The translations under genes were made by a program, and so were the position numbers. Below, one piece after another: positions 62,870 through 64,000 of a stretch of 64,000 nucleotides of DNA (position 1 is its first letter; the number at the start of each line of letters is the position of its first letter). Under the pieces are notes generated by a model. That model worked only from the letters and a program-made list of their open reading frames with translations, had not been told where the DNA came from and made no database searches. Location of the stretch: positions 1 through 64,000 of the forward strand of contig NZ_JACSYA010000031.1 of assembly GCF_029870285.1 (NCBI RefSeq), read 5' to 3'. The DNA comes from Delftia sp. PS-11 (lineage in GTDB: Bacteria; Pseudomonadota; Gammaproteobacteria; Burkholderiales; Burkholderiaceae_C).

Positions 62870-63447
62870 ACCGCATTCCACGCCGTCAAGCACTGGCATG
62901 GGGTGCCAGCACACTCTTGCCTGCACTGATCACCATGTCCGAAACTCTGCACGCTACCACACCGCCCGCTGCCACTTTGCCTGCCGAGCTGCGCGACAGC
63001 CTGCCCGATGCCCGCCTGGCTGGCACGGGCGTACTGCGCTTTTTCGGCCTGCGTGTCTACGAGGCGCGGCTGTGGGCGCCTGCCGGTTTTGCAGGCAGCG
63101 ACTATGCGCGCCAGCCCTTTGCGCTGGAGCTGGTCTACGACCGCAAGCTGGAAGGGGAGGCGATTGCCGAGCGCTCGATTGCGGAAATGCGCCGTGTCGG
63201 CGATTTCACCGAAGCGCAGGCCCGGCAGTGGCTGGCCCTGATGAAGCAGGCATTCCCTGACGTGGCTGCCCAGGACCGGCTGCTGGGCCTGAGCGATGGA
63301 CAGGGAATGGTGCGCTTCTTCCATAACGGGCGGCAGACCGCACAGATACGCGATGCGCAATACGCGCAACTGTTCTTCGGCATCTGGCTGGCGCCGCAGA
63401 CCTCGGCCCCCGCGCTGCGCAATGCGCTGCTCGGTATTGCTGGCTGA
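62866..63447 (+). CDS. Chalcone-isomerase-like exported protein
   Basis: A 193-residue protein of the bacterial chalcone-isomerase-like family, which are believed to bind fatty acids rather than flavonoids. The N-terminus NRIPRRQALAWGAS has paired arginines and a hydrophobic stretch, so twin-arginine or Sec export is likely. GVLRFFGLRVYEARLW and ERSIAEMRRVG are family motifs. It overlaps the cfa stop as ATGA. It fits a lipid-handling role with the preceding genes. Confidence 0.88.
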   Translation: MNRIPRRQALAWGASTLLPALITMSETLHATTPPAATLPAELRDSLPDARLAGTGVLRFFGLRVYEARLWAPAGFAGSDYARQPFALELVYDRKLEGEAIAERSIAEMRRVGDFTEAQARQWLALMKQAFPDVAAQDRLLGLSDGQGMVRFFHNGRQTAQIRDAQYAQLFFGIWLAPQTSAPALRNALLGIAG

Positions 63448-63468
63448 ACAAGGCAGGCAGGATACAGC

Positions 63469-64000
63469 ATGGCCACGGTGACCGACACTGGCGCTGCTGC
63501 GCTGCCCTGGCGCACAGGGCTGGCCTATGGCGGGCTGGCGCTGCCGCTGGCGTTCGTGTCGCTGCCGCTGTACGTGAGTCTGCCGCACCATTACGCCACA
63601 GTCGCGGGCGCACCTCTGGCGGGACTGGGGGCCGTGCTGCTGGCCACGCGTGCGCTGGATGCCGTGCTCGACCCTGCTTTCGGGCGCATGGCTGACCGGC
63701 TGCTGGCGCAGGGCACATGGCCTGCATGGAAAATGGCTTCGCTGTGCTGTGTGCTGATGGCACTGGGCTTTGCTGCGCTGTGGCATCCGCCCCAGGGCGG
63801 CGGTGCCGCCATGCTGGGCTGGCTGGCTGGCAGCCTGCTGGCCTGCACTCTGGCATACAGCGCCGTCAGCATATTGCACCAGGCATGGGGCACGCGCTGG
63901 GGCGGCGTTGCGGGCTGGCGCGCACGCGTTGCCGCATGGCGCGAAGGCGCCGCGCTGGCAGGGGTGGTGCTGGCCAGTGTTCTGCCTGTCTGGCTGGGCT
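63469..64000 (+). CDS. MFS transporter, N-terminal part (cut by the window end)
   Basis: The first 177 residues of a membrane transporter, in the same frame and strand as the lipid operon. The start ATG at 63469 follows AGGCAGGA. Visible helices include LAYGGLALPLAFVSLPLYVSLP and the DPAFGRMADRL loop after TM2-3, as in MFS_2 sugar-type or lipid flippase-like transporters. The rest lies beyond 64000. The gene begins 21 bases after the chalcone-isomerase-like gene, so it probably belongs to the operon. Confidence 0.8.
   Translation, partial: MATVTDTGAAALPWRTGLAYGGLALPLAFVSLPLYVSLPHHYATVAGAPLAGLGAVLLATRALDAVLDPAFGRMADRLLAQGTWPAWKMASLCCVLMALGFAALWHPPQGGGAAMLGWLAGSLLACTLAYSAVSILHQAWGTRWGGVAGWRARVAAWREGAALAGVVLASVLPVWLG

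Noticed and set aside
1..64000. Transfer RNA, ribosomal RNA, insertion sequences and attachment sites.
   Set aside because: None was recognised on reading both strands; the recombinase-like gene at 19074-20099 is not next to a tRNA or direct repeats.

Overview
The window is a stretch of high-GC chromosome that reads as a betaproteobacterium of the family Comamonadaceae, most likely Comamonas or a close relative such as Delftia. This is inferred from gene content and protein style: Bug-type substrate-binding proteins, a Burkholderiales porin, PrpE, compact metabolic operons and several chemotaxis receptors. No rRNA, tRNA or CRISPR array was found, so placement to species is not possible from here.

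Layout. 0-5 kb: propionyl-CoA synthetase, phosphomannomutase/phosphoglucomutase and the Kdo transferase WaaA. 5-13 kb: pcm, a rhodanese and tolC, then an RND efflux operon (TetR regulator, membrane fusion protein, pump). 13-19 kb: a LysR regulator, msrA, then what looks like a zinc-acquisition cluster (Fur/Zur-family regulator, two small Cys/His-bearing proteins, a ZnuD-like TonB receptor with a His-rich loop). 19-23 kb: a tyrosine-recombinase-like protein with degraded catalytic positions, an AEC transporter, pdxH and a MobA-like nucleotidyltransferase. 22.5-28.8 kb: a MarR regulator divergent from an operon of a Bug protein, a three-subunit molybdenum hydroxylase and a CoxG-like protein. 28.8-31.6 kb: sodC, a ChaC-like protein, an orphan phage-like protein and gloA.

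31.7-38.1 kb is an AT-rich island unlike its surroundings. It encodes two RcsB-like response regulators, a hybrid kinase with its own receiver and HPt domains, and an RcsD-like protein whose kinase region lacks the phospho-acceptor His but whose HPt domain is intact. A 20-bp perfect palindrome upstream of the first regulator matches the enterobacterial RcsAB-box pattern. The membrane anchor of the RcsD-like protein is separated from the rest by an A9 homopolymer. I regard this as the most interesting system in the window: an apparent Rcs-type phosphorelay outside the enterobacteria.

38-48 kb: a small membrane protein behind a LexA-type box, a chemotaxis receptor, a SprT-like protein, a flavin reductase, an Old Yellow Enzyme with a NemR-like regulator and paired operator motifs, a predicted outer-membrane protein, a second chemotaxis receptor and an AraC-type regulator. 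48.6-53.6 kb: a four-gene operon (alcohol dehydrogenase, unknown protein, Bug protein, porin) with a divergent LysR regulator. 53.6-58.6 kb: arylamine N-acetyltransferase, a MocR-type regulator, a short FliD-like protein and a third chemotaxis receptor. 58.7-64 kb: a TetR regulator and a tightly overlapped lipid-modification operon (FAD oxidase, DUF1365, cyclopropane fatty acid synthase, chalcone-isomerase-like protein, MFS transporter cut by the window end).

Gene calls rest on reading the translations and recognising motifs. No alignments or searches were run. Start codons were chosen by ribosome-site position and family length and are less certain than stop codons.
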